Positions 28,701-30,785 of a DNA stretch of 30,785 bases are shown piece after piece. Numbering within the stretch: position 1 is the first letter of the stretch; each line of letters starts with the position of its first letter. This stretch comes from Tulasnella sp. 424 (taxonomy: Eukaryota; Basidiomycota; Agaricomycetes; Cantharellales; Tulasnellaceae), in the NCBI GenBank assembly GCA_019633425.1, contig WSUB01000301.1, positions 1 through 30,785 on the forward strand. The letters run 5' to 3'. A program made the position numbers and the translations under genes. Under the pieces are notes generated by a model. The model was not told the origin of the DNA, did no database searches, and saw nothing but the letters and a program-made list of their open reading frames with translations.

Positions 28701-29560
28701 TGATCACTATAGGCTATTGCGGAGATTGGCACTGTGACTCTGTGCAGCGCAGACTCCTATCAAGGTGATTATAGTGAGCCGGGCGCAGAGACGGTTGATA
28801 AGGACCTCTTAAACCGGTTTCGTTCAGGTCAGGTGACGTCGGACGGAAAAGGCGAAATTGTAGTCAAATCCGCTTTTATGTCCGGGAGGCGCCGGGTAGT
28901 GGGCCGGTGGCGTGTTCTGAACTGAACATGCGATTGTCCCTATCAGGCCACGCATAGCACCCTGGCTTCCTGATGGGCGTGGATAGTTGTGAAAGGGGAA
29001 CGAAATTTTAACGTTGCCCAACCTAGCTGCATGCGTCTTCAGCTGTCTTGAGGTCATAGCCAGTCGGGACGTCGGCGCGTATGAGCTGATTTTCGGATAT
29101 TTGTGAGCCGGGCTTCCGCGCCTGTAAGAAGGACCCCGAATTGTCTATATAAAGGCCTCTTTGGGCGGACCTCCAAAATGGGGGTTTTATCCCGACAGCC
29201 CTTTTGGCTACTTTTCACCTGAAATGGTAAGAGGCCCGACCTGCACGCCCAAAATCGTCCGCAAACTCGTGAGCGACCTCACAGGTTATCTAGGCGCTCC
29301 CCGAGCCTCCCCAAGTTACTGCGCTGCTCCTACCTCACGCAACAAATCACCATTGTGTAACCTTAGAGATGCATCCCCACCGTCTCAAGTTTCCACATTG
29401 CCAGCAACCGTCCCTCATGTGCATAACATAAGAGAATACTAAAAGCGACTATCTTATTACGGCTCAAACTGGACTCCTCCATTCTCCCCCTCCTTCTCCA
29501 ATCCGACCCACCAGGAACCTTGGTTTCCAAGTCGGACAAGCTGGTTCGGAGAATACGATG
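28700..29560. repeat. Array block R (second full copy)
   Basis: The block aligns with 8640-9540. It holds TGACGTC near 28844, a TATATAAAGG motif near 29146-29155, and an unfilled CTAAA retrotransposon target at 29439-29443. No gene is supported. Confidence 0.6.
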
Positions 29561-30110
29561 ACGATGTGGATGTACAAGTACGTTGACGTTAGAGGGTCGG
29601 ATTCCCAATGGTGTTGGTTTTGTTTTGAGGCGTTCGGTTATGTACAGCGGACTCGGATGTAGACGGGCGGAGTTTATGGCGTTTGTCCGATGTGCCTTTG
29701 GTGTGGTAGAGTGTGGAGAGAGAGGAAGAGGATGAAGAAGAAGTGACGGATGACGAGGACGAGTTGTCGTGATGGTGGCGGTGATGATGTTCGCGGTTTG
29801 GTTGGGCTGCGTCGTCCAAGGGGAGGGAGGCGGACGGTTCGCTGGGGAAGGAGGGAATCGAGGAATCCCCCGGCAACTTGCCCAGATGATTCACTTTCCT
29901 GCCGAATTCATCTACATCTTCTCCGAGCCCGTTCAAAAGTATCACAGAGTCAAATCCAAGCGCAAGGCTTTGGGCGTCGGCCATATTCTCCGTAATCCAC
30001 TTGCGACCGAGGCTCGAGCCAACAACGCCCGGGCCCTCGTCGGCCAGGTCAAGTGGCGGCTCCGTCGGTTGTCCACCCTCTTAGCAGTCATTCTCCTCTT
30101 CTTGCGCTCC
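29560..30110 (-). pseudogene. M gene copy with a shifted start region
   Basis: The minus-strand frame 29589-29984 gives MADAQSLALGFDSVILLNGL and onwards for 131 aa, including an interrupted His region, Ser-rich stretch and KRHKLRP, ending TIGNPTL like copy 7084-7593. The upstream MTAKRVDNRRS start, near 30090, is in a different frame from the core because of a small insertion. The copy could still begin at the internal ATG (29984), so a shortened functional protein cannot be excluded. Confidence 0.55.
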
Positions 30111-30239
30111 TCACCTTTCACGTTCCATGCTCGACTACGACGGGCAGAACCTTCTCGGGAAAGTAGGCTGTTGGTGTAGGCTAACGACGGAAGCTAAGAG
30201 AACAACGAGGCGGACCTGCAGGTTTAGGTACGAGAGCTG

Positions 30240-30785
30240 GGATGAACGGACTTGATGCGAGGATGAAGGCTGGTCTGATCGCTTGTATGGCCTGGTGCTG
30301 GTGGGAGGGGCGGTTATGCTTGATTCTAGAATTTCTGGAACCAGATCATGGGCTTCGACTGACGGGAACAAAATGCCCTACCCTCCTCCAGCCGTGTTTC
30401 TCGAGGGAGTTCCTCATAGAGGGACTTCCAAATAAAACAAAATGGAATGGTTACGTACCCAGGCGCAACAGCAGGTTCCCCGTGCTTTTTTTCTTGGCAC
30501 GAAACTAAAACAAGGTCGGTTTGGGCCACCGTAAGTGCCTCTTGAGGAATCATTTATCTCGGCACTCTCCTGCTGACCAATATGATGATACAACTATTTA
30601 GGGCTGCTTGAGCGGGGATATGTGGAAGCCACGACGTGATCGGAGGAGGTCAAGGAGACAACCAAGCCTTTTCACGGGCTTGTGGCTTACCGCACTGCAA
30701 CAGCCTGCATGGTCCTGAACCCTCACACCTGCCTTGAGCGCTCCGCACCACAGTCGCAATAAAAACTGCTCTCTCTCCAGCCGTC
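30240..30785 (+). promoter_or_regulatory. Promoter block P of a third membrane-protein gene beyond the window
   Basis: The block matches 3545-3900 and 23300-23800: GGTCCTGAACCCTCACACC at about 30711, then CGCACCACAGTCGCAATAAA at 30744-30763 and CTCTCTCCAGCCGTC at the edge. In the second gene the same point is about 40 nt before the ATG. A third gene copy is therefore expected to start about 40 nt outside the window. Confidence 0.7.

Noticed and set aside
29769..30179. Plus-strand 136 aa frame opposite the M gene (also 7394-7645, 22924-23157, 27478-27939)
   Set aside because: Its codons coincide with the M codons, and differences fall on its first positions, so the minus strand is the constrained one.

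Overview
The window looks like nuclear DNA of a basidiomycete fungus, probably an Agaricomycete. Reasons: five-exon genes with 55-59 nt GT-AG introns and CTNAC-type branch sites, a tandem family of membrane proteins that resembles the fungal DUF6535 family, and a chromodomain-bearing Ty3/gypsy element. The species cannot be named from the sequence alone. No tRNA, rRNA or CRISPR array was seen.

Host layer. The DNA is a tandem array built from recurring blocks. P is a promoter block and G is a five-exon membrane-protein gene. T is a short tail block with a TATA box. M is a minus-strand small gene with a His/Ser-rich stretch. Q and R are blocks without a convincing gene. The order is (M)-Q-(R)-M-P-G-T-M-Q-R-M-Q-R-[retrotransposon]-M-P-G-T-M-Q-R-M-P. 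M sits at every joint between the P-G-T and Q-R modules. Two complete G genes are present, at 3963-6624 (811 aa) and 23839-26706 (879 aa). The promoter of a third copy begins at the right edge. Two M genes, at 7084-7593 and 27033-27689, keep good reading frames; the other M copies are truncated or shifted.

Mobile layer. At least five insertions can be delimited, mostly because sister repeat copies preserve the unfilled site. (1) A 2.2 kb element, 234-2438, has terminal inverted repeats and an imperfect 13 bp target duplication. (2) A 10.6 kb Ty3/gypsy chromovirus-type LTR retrotransposon, 11003-21589, has target duplication CTAAA. (3) A 696 bp Mutator-like non-autonomous element, 20457-21152, lies inside it with a 9 bp duplication. 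(4) A small element spans 21779-22570 with an 8 bp duplication. (5) A 550 bp hAT-like MITE, 21840-22389, lies inside that one with its own 8 bp duplication.

The retrotransposon reads gag - CCHC - unknown domain of about 350 aa - protease - RT - RNase H - acidic linker - integrase - chromodomain - extra ORF. It is interrupted by stops, frameshifts and at least one deletion, and its RNase H has Asn where the third catalytic Asp is expected. Nine of the ten substitutions between its LTRs are CpG transitions, which suggests methylation and deamination. The parts that look least described are the intron-containing third ORF after integrase, the large domain between nucleocapsid and protease, and the M gene family, which is evolving under coding constraint opposite the membrane-protein genes.
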